Below are positions 1-9,127 of a DNA stretch of 64,000 nucleotides, piece after piece (position 1 is the first letter of the stretch; each line of letters starts with the position of its first letter). Where the stretch lies: contig CAWGNN010000009.1 of NCBI GenBank assembly GCA_963824105.1, forward strand, positions 434,001 through 498,000, given 5' to 3'. The notes under the pieces were generated by a model that saw nothing but the letters and a program-made list of their open reading frames with translations, had not been told where the DNA came from and did not search any database. The position numbers and the translations under genes are program-made. Origin of the DNA: CAWDVB01 sp963824105 (GTDB taxonomy: Bacteria > Actinomycetota > Actinomycetes > Propionibacteriales > Nocardioidaceae).

Positions 1-1145
1 CCTCTGCCGGCGTCGATGTGGTGCGGCTCGGCGTTCTCCCCACCCCGGGGGTCGCCCACCTGACCGGGAGCCTCGGCGCCGACCTCGGCGTGGTCATCTC
101 GGCGAGCCACAACCCGATGCCGGACAACGGCATCAAGTTCCTCGCCCGTGGGGGGGTCAAGCTCGACGACGCAGTGGAGCAGGCCATCGAGGCCAGGCTG
201 CGTGAGCCGTGGCAGCGTCCGACCGGCACCGCTGTCGGACGGGTCCGAGACGAGTCCGCGCTCTCCTCTCGGTACGTCGACCACCTGGTCTCGACGGTGG
301 GCCAGAGCCTGTCCGGCGTCCGGGTCGTGGTCGACTGCGCCAACGGTGCCGCGTTCGATGTCGCTCCTCGCGCGCTGCGCGGCGCCGGCGCCGAGGTCGT
401 AGCGATCTGCGCCGATCCGGACGGACTCAACATCAACGCCGGTTGTGGCTCGACCGATCTCGAACTCCTTCGTGCCACGGTCCTGGACCATGGTGCTGAT
501 GTCGGTATTGCCCTCGACGGCGACGCCGACCGGTGTCTCGCGGTGGACGCCAGCGGCACCTCGGTCGACGGCGACCAGATCCTGGCCCTGCTGGCGCTCG
601 GCCTCCGCGAGCGGGGCTCGCTCGCCGGAGAGACCGTGGTGACCACCGTGATGACCAACCTCGGGTTCGTGCACGCCATGAAGGAAGCCGGGATCGACGT
701 CCGGCAGACCAAGGTCGGCGACCGGTACGTCCTGGAGGAGATGAAGGTCGGCGAGTACTGCCTCGGCGGTGAGCAGTCCGGTCACGTCATCATGAGTCAG
801 TTCGCGACCACCGGTGACGGCATCCTCACCGCGCTCCAGGTCCTCGACCGGATGAAGGCCACCGGACGTTCCCTTGCCGATCTCTCATCAGTGGTCACCC
901 GGCTCCCACAGGTGCTGATCAACGTCGAGAACGTCGACAAGGACCGGGCCCTCTTCGACGACCACGTCAAGGGCGCCGTCTTCAAGGCCGAGGCCCGGCT
1001 GGGGGACTCCGGTCGGGTCCTGCTTCGGCCCTCGGGCACCGAGCCTGTCGTCCGGGTGATGGTGGAGGCCGGCAGTACCGAGGAGGCGCAGGGAATCGCC
1101 GAGGAGCTGGCGAGCGTCGTACGGACCCGCCTCTCACTCGGCTGA
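1..1145 (+). CDS. glmM: Phosphoglucosamine mutase, 5' end cut by window edge
   Basis: Converts glucosamine-6-phosphate to glucosamine-1-phosphate in the cytoplasm, a step toward UDP-GlcNAc and peptidoglycan. The reading frame is open from base 3 and there is no start in the window, so about 70 N-terminal residues are missing compared with the usual length of about 450. The phosphoserine loop SASHNP, the metal loop DGDADR, the sugar-binding GEQSGH and the phosphate-binding RPSGTEP near the C-terminus are all visible, in the normal order. glmS lies 2.3 kb downstream and catalyses the preceding step. The assignment over other phosphohexomutases rests on the motif set and the neighbourhood. Confidence 0.95.
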   Translation, partial: SAGVDVVRLGVLPTPGVAHLTGSLGADLGVVISASHNPMPDNGIKFLARGGVKLDDAVEQAIEARLREPWQRPTGTAVGRVRDESALSSRYVDHLVSTVGQSLSGVRVVVDCANGAAFDVAPRALRGAGAEVVAICADPDGLNINAGCGSTDLELLRATVLDHGADVGIALDGDADRCLAVDASGTSVDGDQILALLALGLRERGSLAGETVVTTVMTNLGFVHAMKEAGIDVRQTKVGDRYVLEEMKVGEYCLGGEQSGHVIMSQFATTGDGILTALQVLDRMKATGRSLADLSSVVTRLPQVLINVENVDKDRALFDDHVKGAVFKAEARLGDSGRVLLRPSGTEPVVRVMVEAGSTEEAQGIAEELASVVRTRLSLG

Positions 1146-1186
1146 GACCCGCCCTGAACTCGGTGGAGCATCTCGCCCGGCGGACC

Positions 1187-1192
1187 TAGAGT
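1187..1192 (+). promoter_or_regulatory. Putative -10 box, leaderless start
   Basis: TAGAGT ends seven bases before the GTG at 1200. The spacing would put the transcription start at the start codon. No clear -35 box was found. Confidence 0.4.
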
Positions 1193-1199
1193 CGAGCAG

Positions 1200-2210
1200 G
1201 TGCGCATCGAACAGCTCGACCCCCGTGATGACGACGCCTGGGAATCCTGGTATGCCACCTACCGCACGGCGGACATCTTCGAGCGCCCGTGCGCCGCTCC
1301 GTACACCAGCGTCGAGCTGCGGTCGTGGCGCCTCGACCCCACCAGCGGAGAGCGGGTCATCGCCTTTGCGGGGATCGAGGAGAGCGGTGTGGTCGCCACC
1401 GCCCAGCTCGGGCTCACCCTCAAGGACAACCTCGACATGGCCACGATCGAGCTCCACGTGCGACCGGACGTGCGTCGGCGAGGGCTCGGCTCACGGATGC
1501 TGGCCCATGTCGAGGAGCGGGCCGTGGCTCTGGACCGTTCACTGATGACCGTCGAGACCAGCTATCCCTACGACGCCGGGGAAGTGGGATTTGGCTCGGC
1601 GGGGGCTGACTTCGCGCGGTCGCACGGCTACACATTCCGCCTGGGCAGCGTGCGACGTCATCTCGATCTTCCAGCGGACCCGGACTTCCTGCGCTCGCTG
1701 CGCAAGGAGGCCGAGCCCCATCACCGCGCCTACCGGTTCCGGCAGTACGTCGGTCGGGCTCCCGACGACCTTGTCGAGGAGATCGGGCAGCTGATCGGGC
1801 AGGTCGGGGTGGAGTCCCCACTCGGCGACCTCGAGCTGGAGGCGGAGGTCTTCGACACCGAGCGGATGCGTGAGGAGGAACGCCACCTCGAAGCGGTCGG
1901 CCGGCGTCGCTACGTCACGGCTGCTTTCGACGACTCCGGTCACCCCGTCGCCTACAGCGAGCTCGTCGTGGCCTCCCAGGACGAGGGGAAGGCCTACCAG
2001 TGGGGGACGCTGGTGCTCCCCGAGCATCGCGGTCATCGGTTGGGCGTGGCTGTCAAGGTCCGCAACCTGGAGTTCCTCCAGTCCCGCGAGCCCGATGCCC
2101 CGGTCGTGATCACCGACAACGCGGAGTCGAACGAACACATGGTCGGCATCAACGTGCGACTGGGATTCCGTCCTGTCGAACGGTCGGGGGAGTTCCAAAA
2201 GCGGCTCTGA
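1200..2210 (+). CDS. Tandem-GNAT N-acetyltransferase
   Basis: Predicted cytoplasmic acetyl-CoA-dependent acetyltransferase of 336 aa with two GNAT folds. The first half has an acetyl-CoA loop RRRGLGSRML (near residue 95), and the second has a degenerate one, EHRGHRLGVAVK (near residue 280). Two-domain GNAT proteins of this size are common in actinobacteria, and some act in antibiotic or mycothiol-type biosynthesis. The substrate cannot be told from sequence. The GTG start is chosen because TAGAGT lies seven bases upstream, which looks like a -10 box for a leaderless transcript, and no ribosome-binding site is visible. It follows glmM after 54 bases and converges with coaA. Confidence 0.8.
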   Translation: MRIEQLDPRDDDAWESWYATYRTADIFERPCAAPYTSVELRSWRLDPTSGERVIAFAGIEESGVVATAQLGLTLKDNLDMATIELHVRPDVRRRGLGSRMLAHVEERAVALDRSLMTVETSYPYDAGEVGFGSAGADFARSHGYTFRLGSVRRHLDLPADPDFLRSLRKEAEPHHRAYRFRQYVGRAPDDLVEEIGQLIGQVGVESPLGDLELEAEVFDTERMREEERHLEAVGRRRYVTAAFDDSGHPVAYSELVVASQDEGKAYQWGTLVLPEHRGHRLGVAVKVRNLEFLQSREPDAPVVITDNAESNEHMVGINVRLGFRPVERSGEFQKRL

Positions 2211-2264
2211 TCCGCGTCATGGACACCGGTGGCGTCCGTCTCATTACTGGAGACGTCGCCAGCT

Positions 2265-2298
2265 CCTCCGAGTTCCCGTTGGGGGGGAACTCGGCGGA
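2265..2298. terminator. Convergent-gene hairpin
   Basis: Stem CCGAGTTCCC (2268-2277) pairs with GGGAACTCGG (2285-2294) around a 7-base loop. It sits between the converging GNAT gene and coaA. There is no clean T-tract, so its role as a terminator is inferred from position and stem strength. Confidence 0.5.
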
Positions 2299-2357
2299 GC
2301 GGCGGCGTCGTCTGTCGTTCGGGCGCCGCGTGGAGACTCAGAGGGACCCAGGGCGTC

Positions 2358-3332
2358 TCAGATCTTGCGAAGCCGGACGAACCGGACCGAATGATCGCTG
2401 GCCTTGCGGAGCACCAGATCGGCGCGGCCGCGCGTCGGCCGGATGTTCTCCTTGAGGTTCGGACCGTTGATCGAGTCCCAGATCGACTCGGCCTCGGTGA
2501 CCGCCTCGTCGTCGCTGAGGGTGCTGTAGCGGTGGAAGTACGACGAAGGGGCGCGGAAGGCGGTCTCCCGCAGCCTGAGGAATCGCTGGGTGTACCAGTT
2601 GCGGATGTCGTTGGTCGAGGCGTCGACGTAGAGCGAGAAGTCGAAGTAGTCGCTCACCGCGAGCCCCGGTCGGCCGTGTTCGTCGCCGCGGCCCGGTTGC
2701 AGCACGTTGAGTCCCTCGATCAAGACGATGTCGGGCTGCTCGATCTGGATACATCGGTCGGGCACGACGTCGTAGGTGGTGTGGGAGTACGTGGGCGCGC
2801 AGACACCCTCCTTGCCCGACTTGATGTCCATCACGAAGCGCAACAGCGCCCGCCGGTCGTAGGACTCCGGGAACCCCTTGCGCTGCAGCAGCCCACGTCG
2901 CTCGAGCTCGGCATTGGGCAGCAGGAATCCGTCGGTCGTGACGAGCTGGACGGCAGGGTGCTCCGGCCAGTGGGCCAGCAGTTCGCGCAGCACTCGGGCA
3001 GTGGTGGACTTGCCCACCGCCACCGACCCGGCGATCCCGATGACGAACGGCGTGCGTGGCGGCTGCGGCTGGTTCAAGAAGGCCTCTTGCGCCCGGTACA
3101 GGTCGCCCGCGCTCTCCACGTGCAGGCTGAGCAACCTCGAGATCGGCAGATAGATCTGCTGGACCTCGCTCAGGTCGATCCGCTCGCCCAGACCGCGGAT
3201 CCGGTCCAGTTCCTCGGCGGTCAGGGGCTGGGGGTTGCTGTTACCCAGCGCCGCCCATGCGTCCCGGTCCAGCTCGACGTACGGAGAGCGCACGTGGCCG
3301 TTCCCGCTGGCGGAGGAGCCCATGGGCGCCAT
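2358..3332 (-). CDS. coaA: Type I pantothenate kinase
   Basis: Phosphorylates pantothenate with ATP, the first step of coenzyme A synthesis, in the cytoplasm. The 324-aa product is close to the usual 310-320. The Walker A loop GSVAVGKST lies at about residues 102-110, after the family N-terminal helix region. The frame continues upstream without a stop, but the start at 3332 is preferred. It is preceded by AAAGGAGG at good spacing, the family homology begins shortly after it, and a longer form would run into glmS on the other strand. Transcription diverges from glmS, whose start is only 78 bases away. Confidence 0.93.
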   Translation of the reverse strand: MAPMGSSASGNGHVRSPYVELDRDAWAALGNSNPQPLTAEELDRIRGLGERIDLSEVQQIYLPISRLLSLHVESAGDLYRAQEAFLNQPQPPRTPFVIGIAGSVAVGKSTTARVLRELLAHWPEHPAVQLVTTDGFLLPNAELERRGLLQRKGFPESYDRRALLRFVMDIKSGKEGVCAPTYSHTTYDVVPDRCIQIEQPDIVLIEGLNVLQPGRGDEHGRPGLAVSDYFDFSLYVDASTNDIRNWYTQRFLRLRETAFRAPSSYFHRYSTLSDDEAVTEAESIWDSINGPNLKENIRPTRGRADLVLRKASDHSVRFVRLRKI

Positions 3333-3397
3333 TGTGGCCCACTCCTCCTTTGGCCGGGGGCCGCGGGTGCTGGTCCGAGAACAGCTCAGCGCTGGAT

Positions 3398-3403
3398 TAC
3401 AGT
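3398..3403 (+). promoter_or_regulatory. Putative -10 box of glmS, leaderless start
   Basis: TACAGT lies seven bases before the ATG at 3411, the expected distance from a -10 box to a transcription start at the A of ATG. This supports 3411 over 3405 as the start. Confidence 0.4.
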
Positions 3404-3410
3404 GATGCGC

Positions 3411-5255
3411 ATGTGCGGAATCGTCGGCTACGCCGGTCCACGATCGGCCGTCGACGTGGTCGTGGAGGGGCTGCGGCGGCTTGAGTACCGCGGCTATGAC
3501 TCGGCCGGTGTGGCGGTCGTCGCGGGCGGTCGGACCCACGTGCGCAAGCGAGCGGGGAAGCTCGCCAACCTCGACAAGCTCCTCGCCGAGAGCCCGCTGC
3601 CGGACGGCGCCCTGGCGATCGGACACACCCGGTGGGCCACCCATGGCTCGCCGACCGATCGCAACGCACACCCGCACCTGGGTCAGGCCGGGCGGGTGGC
3701 GTTGGTGCACAACGGGATCATCGAGAACTTCGCCGACCTGCGCCGCGAGATCGAGGCTTCAGGCGATGAGCTGGTGTCGGAGACCGACACCGAAGTGGTC
3801 GCGCACCTGATCGAGGCCGAGGTTGTTGCCGGCTCGAGGCTCGACCAAGCGATGCGGTCAGTGTGCCGCCGGCTCGAGGGCGCCTTCACCCTGGTCGCGG
3901 TCGACGCCCAGGACCCGGACCGGGTGGTCGCGGCTCGACGCAACTCCCCCTTGGTCGTCGGGCTGGGCGAGGGGGAGAGCTTCCTCGCCTCGGATGTCTC
4001 CGCGTTCATCGAGTTCACCCGCGACGCGCTCGAACTGGGCCAGGATCAGGTCGTCACGATCACTGCCGACGGGGTCGAGCTCACCGACTTCGACGGTGCT
4101 CCGGTCGAAGGGCGCCGCTACCACGTGGACTGGGACCTCACCGCCGCCGAGAAGGGGGGCTTCGACTGGTTCATGCGCAAGGAGATCTTCGAGCAGCCCA
4201 AGGCGGTCGCCGACACGATGCTCGGGCGCCACGATTCCGCGGGGCTGCTCCAGCTGGACGAGATCCGGATCAGTGAGGACGAGTTGCGCGACGTCGACAA
4301 GGTGATCATCGTCGCCTGCGGGACTGCCTTCTATGCCGGGCTCGTCGCGAAGTACGCGATCGAGCACTGGACCCGGATCCCGTGCGAGGTCGAGGCCGCG
4401 CACGAGTTCCGCTACCGCGACCCCATCCTCACCCGCGACACCTTGGTCGTCGCGATCAGCCAGTCGGGGGAGACCGCGGACACCCTGATGGCGATCCGGC
4501 ACGCGCGTGCCCAGCGTGCGAAGGTGCTCGCCATCTGCAATACCAACGGCTCCACGATCCCCCGGGAGTCCGACGCGGTCCTCTACACGCACGCCGGCCC
4601 CGAGGTCGGCGTCGCGTCGACGAAGGGCTTCTTGACCCAGCTTGTCGCCTGCTACCTGCTCGGCCTGTACCTCGCTCAGGTGCGTGGTACCCGATTCGGC
4701 GAGGAGATCGCCTCGGTTGTGGCAGAGCTCGACCGGGTGCCTGCTCTGGTCCAAGAAGTGCTCGACGGCGCCCCCCAGGTCTACGAGCTCGCCCGAGAGC
4801 TGGTGGACAGCCGCTCGGTGCTGTTCCTCGGACGTCACGCCGGGTATCCGGTGGCGCTCGAGGGCGCTCTGAAGCTCAAGGAGCTCGCCTACCTCCACGC
4901 CGAGGGGTTCGCGGCCGGGGAGCTCAAACACGGGCCGATCGCGCTCATCGAGCCGGGGATGCCGGTCTTCTGCGTTGTCCCGCCCCAGGGACGTGACCTC
5001 ATCCACGACAAGATGCTTAGCGGCATCCAGGAGGTCAGGGCTCGTGGAGCCCGGACCGTCGTCCTGGCCGAGTACGACGACGACGCGGCGGCTGAATGGG
5101 CCGATGTCTTGGTGAAGCTGCCCAAGGTCTCGACGCTGTTGCAGCCGTTGGTTGCGGTCGTCCCGCTGCAGCTCTTCGCCTGCGAGCTCGCGACGATCCT
5201 CGGTCACGATGTCGACCAGCCTCGCAACCTGGCCAAGTCGGTCACCGTCGAATGA
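3411..5255 (+). CDS. glmS: Glutamine--fructose-6-phosphate aminotransferase (isomerizing)
   Basis: Makes glucosamine-6-phosphate from fructose-6-phosphate and glutamine, the committed step of amino-sugar synthesis. The 614-aa product has an N-terminal glutaminase domain starting MCGIVGYAG, in which Cys becomes the N-terminal nucleophile after Met removal. Two SIS isomerase domains follow (SQSGETADT, LGRHAGYPVALEGALK) and the product ends in the typical DVDQPRNLAKSVTVE. The frame is open far upstream and an ATG lies at 3405, but 3411 is chosen because the nucleophilic Cys must follow Met directly. A TACAGT box (3398-3403) lies seven bases upstream, suggesting a leaderless mRNA. Confidence 0.96.
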   Translation: MCGIVGYAGPRSAVDVVVEGLRRLEYRGYDSAGVAVVAGGRTHVRKRAGKLANLDKLLAESPLPDGALAIGHTRWATHGSPTDRNAHPHLGQAGRVALVHNGIIENFADLRREIEASGDELVSETDTEVVAHLIEAEVVAGSRLDQAMRSVCRRLEGAFTLVAVDAQDPDRVVAARRNSPLVVGLGEGESFLASDVSAFIEFTRDALELGQDQVVTITADGVELTDFDGAPVEGRRYHVDWDLTAAEKGGFDWFMRKEIFEQPKAVADTMLGRHDSAGLLQLDEIRISEDELRDVDKVIIVACGTAFYAGLVAKYAIEHWTRIPCEVEAAHEFRYRDPILTRDTLVVAISQSGETADTLMAIRHARAQRAKVLAICNTNGSTIPRESDAVLYTHAGPEVGVASTKGFLTQLVACYLLGLYLAQVRGTRFGEEIASVVAELDRVPALVQEVLDGAPQVYELARELVDSRSVLFLGRHAGYPVALEGALKLKELAYLHAEGFAAGELKHGPIALIEPGMPVFCVVPPQGRDLIHDKMLSGIQEVRARGARTVVLAEYDDDAAAEWADVLVKLPKVSTLLQPLVAVVPLQLFACELATILGHDVDQPRNLAKSVTVE

Positions 5256-5265
5256 CCCCCCCAAG

Positions 5266-5616
5266 ATGATCCTCGGGATCGGGGTCGACGTCGTCGACGT
5301 GGCGCGGTTCGAGTCTGCAGTCGAGCGCACCCCTGGCTTGCTCGGCCGGGTGCTCACCCCCGCTGAGCGGGATCGCCCCTCGCTGTCGCGGGCCGCCCGA
5401 TTCGCCGCCAAGGAGGCGCTCGCCAAGGCGCTCGGTGCTCCCCGTGGCCTGGCGTGGCAGGACGTCGAGATCGTCACGGAATCTTCTGGAGCACCCTCCT
5501 TCAGGTTCTCCGGCACCGTCTTGGCGGCAGTCCAGTCACGAGGGGTGGAGAACAGTCACCTGTCGCTCACCCACGATGGCGGCATGGCGCTGGCGTTCGT
5601 CGTCCTCGAGTCATGA
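5266..5616 (+). CDS. acpS: Holo-[acyl-carrier-protein] synthase
   Basis: Transfers 4'-phosphopantetheine from CoA to acyl carrier protein. The 116-aa product begins MILGIGVDVVDVARF, with the metal-binding Asp in the GVD motif, and carries the second motif RFAAKEALAKALG with its catalytic Glu, both typical of the AcpS family. It begins 10 bases after glmS and probably belongs to the same transcript. The ORF can be extended upstream inside glmS, but the ATG at 5266 gives the standard family N-terminus. Its stop overlaps the stop of the converging acyltransferase gene by six bases. Confidence 0.93.
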   Translation: MILGIGVDVVDVARFESAVERTPGLLGRVLTPAERDRPSLSRAARFAAKEALAKALGAPRGLAWQDVEIVTESSGAPSFRFSGTVLAAVQSRGVENSHLSLTHDGGMALAFVVLES

Positions 5617-7653
5617 GCCGTGCCACCATCCGGTGGCCGCGCCGAGCTGGCGACTGAGCTCCGGCTCGATCGCGCGGACGAACGTCGTGGTCAGGTGACC
5701 GGCGTCCCGGTAGGCGAGCACATTGCCAACGACGGGGAGGCACCAGCCGCTCGGGCAGAGCTGAGGGGTGAGGTCCACCCACCGGGCCGAGGGCGGGATG
5801 CGGCCGGTGAAGTCCCCCAGCGGATCCGGGGAGAGCACTGTGGTCCGCGAGGCCCCGCACTCGTGCAGCAGGTCCGCCAGAGGGACGTTCGGCTGGGCGC
5901 TGATGCAGTCGGGAGGGTCCTGGGGCAGCCAGGGGGTGTCCCGCATCAGCACCATCGGGATCCCGGCTCGGTCGAGCGTCCACCACCGGCGGGGGTAGCG
6001 CGGCGGGATGCGGTCACCGGGTCCACGCAGTCGCGGCCTCGTGCCGGTGGTGAGCACGATGTCGGGGCTCAGCTGCAGGATGGCCTGGGTGGCAGCGTCA
6101 CCCCACGTGCGGCAGGACGCTCGTATGGCCGGGTCCCAGTCCAGCTTCTGGGTCGCCAGGCTCCAGGGGCAGCCGACCTTGACCATGCTGATGAGACGAA
6201 ACCCGTGTTGCCGCGCGATGTCGTCCAGCGCCGGAATGAACATCCGTACGTGTGATCCTCCGACCGCCACCATCGTCCGGGTGGCGGTCGGATCTCCGAA
6301 CGTGCAGACCTTGACGTCGTTCCCCAGGCGCGGGGAGGCGCAGCGGTCTGCCGTCCCGGGGCCGTCGTCGGCTGCCACCTCGGGCGCCGGGACGATCCCC
6401 CACGCGTTGCCGCTGGTTTCCGGTGTGGGATTGATCGTCAGGCTCACCGGCACCACGTCGGCCGTGATCCGGGCGGTGTGCCCGAGCCAGAGCGCGGGGA
6501 GCACGGCGGTCACCAGCACCAGGCCGGTCGACACGACACGGCTCGACTGCCTCGGCAGTCGCAGTCGTCCTCGGCCGCGCAGTGGTAGCTCGAGGCCCAG
6601 ATGGGTGATCCAGGCGAGTCCCACCGAGGCGGCGGCCACCAGCCCCCCCAGCAGCCAGCCCGCCCTGGAGCGTCCGGTGAGGTCCAAGGCGAGGACCAAC
6701 AAGGGCCAGTGCCACAGGTACAGGGGGTAGGAGATCTCCCCGAGCCTCCGCAGCCCGGGCAGTGTCAGGATGCGGTTGGACCACACCCTCGAGCCGCCGA
6801 GCCCGACGGCCACCAGGGCTGCCGCGGCGCCCACCGGGAGCAGGGTCGCCACGCCGGGGAACTGGCTGCCCCCATCGACCAGCACCCCCGTACCCAGGAG
6901 GCCAACCAGGGCAGTCAGCCCGAGGACGGACCTGATCGCGGTCCGCAGCCGATCGACCCGGATCACGGTGGGCAGGGAAAGGCCGAGGGTCACCCCGACC
7001 AAGAACTCCCAGGCACGGGCTACGGAGTCGTAGTAGGCCGTGTCCTGGTCCACCACCACCTGGCGCACCGCGTAGAGGAACGATGCCAGCGCGGCGACGG
7101 CCGTGGCCGCGGCGAGGAGTCGCCGCACATTGCGAGTCCTCCTGAGCGCCAGGGCCGCCAGCGCCACGGCGAGCGTGACGACGGCGTAGACCTGGACCTG
7201 TACCGACAAGGACCAGAACTGTTGGGTTGGGCTGACCTCCCCTGACGCGGCGGCGTACACCTGGTCGGTGGTGGCCAGGTGCCAGTTCTCGAAGCTCAGC
7301 AGCGAGGCCAAGACCTGGCGGGACAGCTCGCTCCATCGACTCGTCGGCAGCAGCCGGACTGCGGCCAGCAGGGTGACCAGGAGGGTCAGCGAGGCCGCGG
7401 GCAGGAGCCGAAGGATGAAGTGGGCCACCTGCTGGACGGCTTCACGAGCCGCCTGCAAGAACCTTGTGGGGAGCCCGCGGCGCAGCAGCGAACGAGCGAG
7501 GAAGAAGCCGGAGAGCACGAGGAAGGCGTCGACGCCGCCGGACACCTGGTTTCCCCAGACGTGATAGCCGACGACGAGGGCGACGGCGACGCCACGGAGT
7601 CCGTCGAGGTCGAAGCGGTAGGTCGCCTCGCTCGACACCTCTGGTCGATTCAA
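5611..7653 (-). CDS. OafA-type membrane acyltransferase with SGNH domain
   Basis: Integral-membrane acyltransferase-3 family protein fused to a C-terminal SGNH-like domain, probably O-acetylating a cell-surface polysaccharide or peptidoglycan. The first 400 or so residues hold about ten hydrophobic segments, opening with FDLDGLRGVAVALVVGYHV. The C-terminal part has GGSH (the Ser block) and a late DAGHLT motif (catalytic Asp/His), the usual OafA arrangement. The proposed TTG start at 7653 has a GAGGGGGG ribosome-binding site. An ATG at 7725 is in frame but would overlap the start of the divergent nnr gene. At 680 aa from the TTG the length is typical. Confidence 0.85.
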   Translation of the reverse strand: MNRPEVSSEATYRFDLDGLRGVAVALVVGYHVWGNQVSGGVDAFLVLSGFFLARSLLRRGLPTRFLQAAREAVQQVAHFILRLLPAASLTLLVTLLAAVRLLPTSRWSELSRQVLASLLSFENWHLATTDQVYAAASGEVSPTQQFWSLSVQVQVYAVVTLAVALAALALRRTRNVRRLLAAATAVAALASFLYAVRQVVVDQDTAYYDSVARAWEFLVGVTLGLSLPTVIRVDRLRTAIRSVLGLTALVGLLGTGVLVDGGSQFPGVATLLPVGAAAALVAVGLGGSRVWSNRILTLPGLRRLGEISYPLYLWHWPLLVLALDLTGRSRAGWLLGGLVAAASVGLAWITHLGLELPLRGRGRLRLPRQSSRVVSTGLVLVTAVLPALWLGHTARITADVVPVSLTINPTPETSGNAWGIVPAPEVAADDGPGTADRCASPRLGNDVKVCTFGDPTATRTMVAVGGSHVRMFIPALDDIARQHGFRLISMVKVGCPWSLATQKLDWDPAIRASCRTWGDAATQAILQLSPDIVLTTGTRPRLRGPGDRIPPRYPRRWWTLDRAGIPMVLMRDTPWLPQDPPDCISAQPNVPLADLLHECGASRTTVLSPDPLGDFTGRIPPSARWVDLTPQLCPSGWCLPVVGNVLAYRDAGHLTTTFVRAIEPELSRQLGAATGWWHGS

Positions 7654-7723
7654 CTCAGGCCCCCCTCGAGGTGAACGGGGAGATGCTACCCGGCCGTGGA
7701 TGCGGAGCCGATAGCCTCTAATC

Positions 7724-9127
7724 ATGCGGACAGCGCACCCCGTGGCTACCGTCCGAGAGGCGGAGAGCGCCCTGATGGCGACCCTTCCCGAGGGAACGCT
7801 GATGGAACGCGCCGCCACCGGTCTGGCCGTGGCCGTCGCGGACTTCCTCGGGGGCGTCTACGCCCGCCGGGTGCTGCTGCTGATCGGCTCTGGCGACAAC
7901 GGCGGAGACGCCCTGTACGCCGGCGCGCAGCTGGCCCGTCGTGGCGCCGCGGTCTCGGCGTTGTTGCTCAGCCCCGACCGGGCACATGCCCAGGGCCTGG
8001 CGGCCCTTCGCGCGGCAGGCGGTCGCGTGTTACCCGATCTTGCCGACCTCGCCGGACCGGTGGACTTGGTCGTCGACGGCATCGTCGGGATCGGATCCTC
8101 CGGCCCGCTACGCCCCGATGCCGCGGCCGTGGTGGCTGCGCTGGAAGGGATCCCGGTGGTGGCCGTCGACATCCCCTCGGGCGTCGGGGTCGATTCCGCT
8201 GAGCTGGAGGGGCCCCACGTACGGGCCACGCTCACCGTCACCTTCGGCACGCACAAGCCCGCTCATCTGATCGACCCGGCGGCGGCCGCGTGCGGCGTCG
8301 TCCACCTGGTCGACATCGGCCTCGACCTGCCCGACGCTCCGCTCGCGGCTCTCCAGGCCGTCGACGTCGCCGCGCTGCTGCCCGTTCCGCCCGCGGCGGC
8401 GCACAAGTACCTCCGCGGCGTGGTCGGCGTGCGCGCGGGCTCCGAGGAGTACCCCGGCGCCGCGCTCCTCGTGACCGGCGCAGCGGGCTGCGGGTTCACC
8501 GGAATGGTCCGCTATCTGGGTAAGGCACTCGGCCCGGTGACGTCGGCTCGGCCGGAGGTGGTCGGCGCGTCGGGCCGGGTGCAGGCATGGGTGGTGGGAC
8601 CGGGTCTCGGCGCGGCCGCGCCCGAGGCCCTCAGCGAGTGTCTGGCGGAATCTGTGCCCGTGGTGGTCGACGCGGACGCGCTTGCCGCGCTCCGGCCAGG
8701 GCATGGGGGGTCCATGGTGCTCACCCCGCACGCGGGGGAGCTGGCCGAGATGCTGGGCGTGGCGCGTGCCGAGGTGGAGGCCCGGCAGCTGCACTTCGCT
8801 CGCACGGCGGCCGCCACCTACGGCGCGGTCGTGCTGCTCAAGGGGCGCCACACGCTGATCGCCGAGCCCAACGGCCGGGTGCGCGCGACGACCCTGGACG
8901 CTCCCTGGCTCGCCACCGCCGGAGCGGGGGACGTCCTGGCGGGGCTGATCGGGGCGCTGCTCGCCGCGGGGCTGGAGCCGTTCGACGCGGCGTCGGTCGG
9001 CGCGTGGTTGCACGCAGCAGCGGCGGTCCGTGCTTCCGGGGGCGGTCCGATCCGAGCGTCGGACGTGGCCAACGCCATCCCCGACGTCACCCGCGAGTTG
9101 CTGGTTCTGTCAGGATCCTCCCGATGA
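7724..9127 (+). CDS. nnr: Bifunctional NAD(P)H-hydrate epimerase / ADP-dependent dehydratase
   Basis: Repairs hydrated NAD(P)H in the cytoplasm. The N-terminal YjeF_N epimerase domain (about residues 1-205) has GSGDNGGDALYAG. The C-terminal ribokinase-like dehydratase domain has LTPHAGELAEML and the phosphate-binding GAGDVLAGLIGALL. The 467-aa length fits the fused form. TAGCCT (7712-7717) lies six bases before the ATG, suggesting a leaderless start. The stop overlaps the alr start by four bases (ATGA), so translation is probably coupled along nnr-alr-hydrolase-tsaE. Confidence 0.93.
   Translation: MRTAHPVATVREAESALMATLPEGTLMERAATGLAVAVADFLGGVYARRVLLLIGSGDNGGDALYAGAQLARRGAAVSALLLSPDRAHAQGLAALRAAGGRVLPDLADLAGPVDLVVDGIVGIGSSGPLRPDAAAVVAALEGIPVVAVDIPSGVGVDSAELEGPHVRATLTVTFGTHKPAHLIDPAAAACGVVHLVDIGLDLPDAPLAALQAVDVAALLPVPPAAAHKYLRGVVGVRAGSEEYPGAALLVTGAAGCGFTGMVRYLGKALGPVTSARPEVVGASGRVQAWVVGPGLGAAAPEALSECLAESVPVVVDADALAALRPGHGGSMVLTPHAGELAEMLGVARAEVEARQLHFARTAAATYGAVVLLKGRHTLIAEPNGRVRATTLDAPWLATAGAGDVLAGLIGALLAAGLEPFDAASVGAWLHAAAAVRASGGGPIRASDVANAIPDVTRELLVLSGSSR

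Noticed and set aside
2229..3410. 393-residue N-terminal extension of GlmS
   Set aside because: It is antisense to coaA, and GlmS needs Cys directly after the initiating Met.
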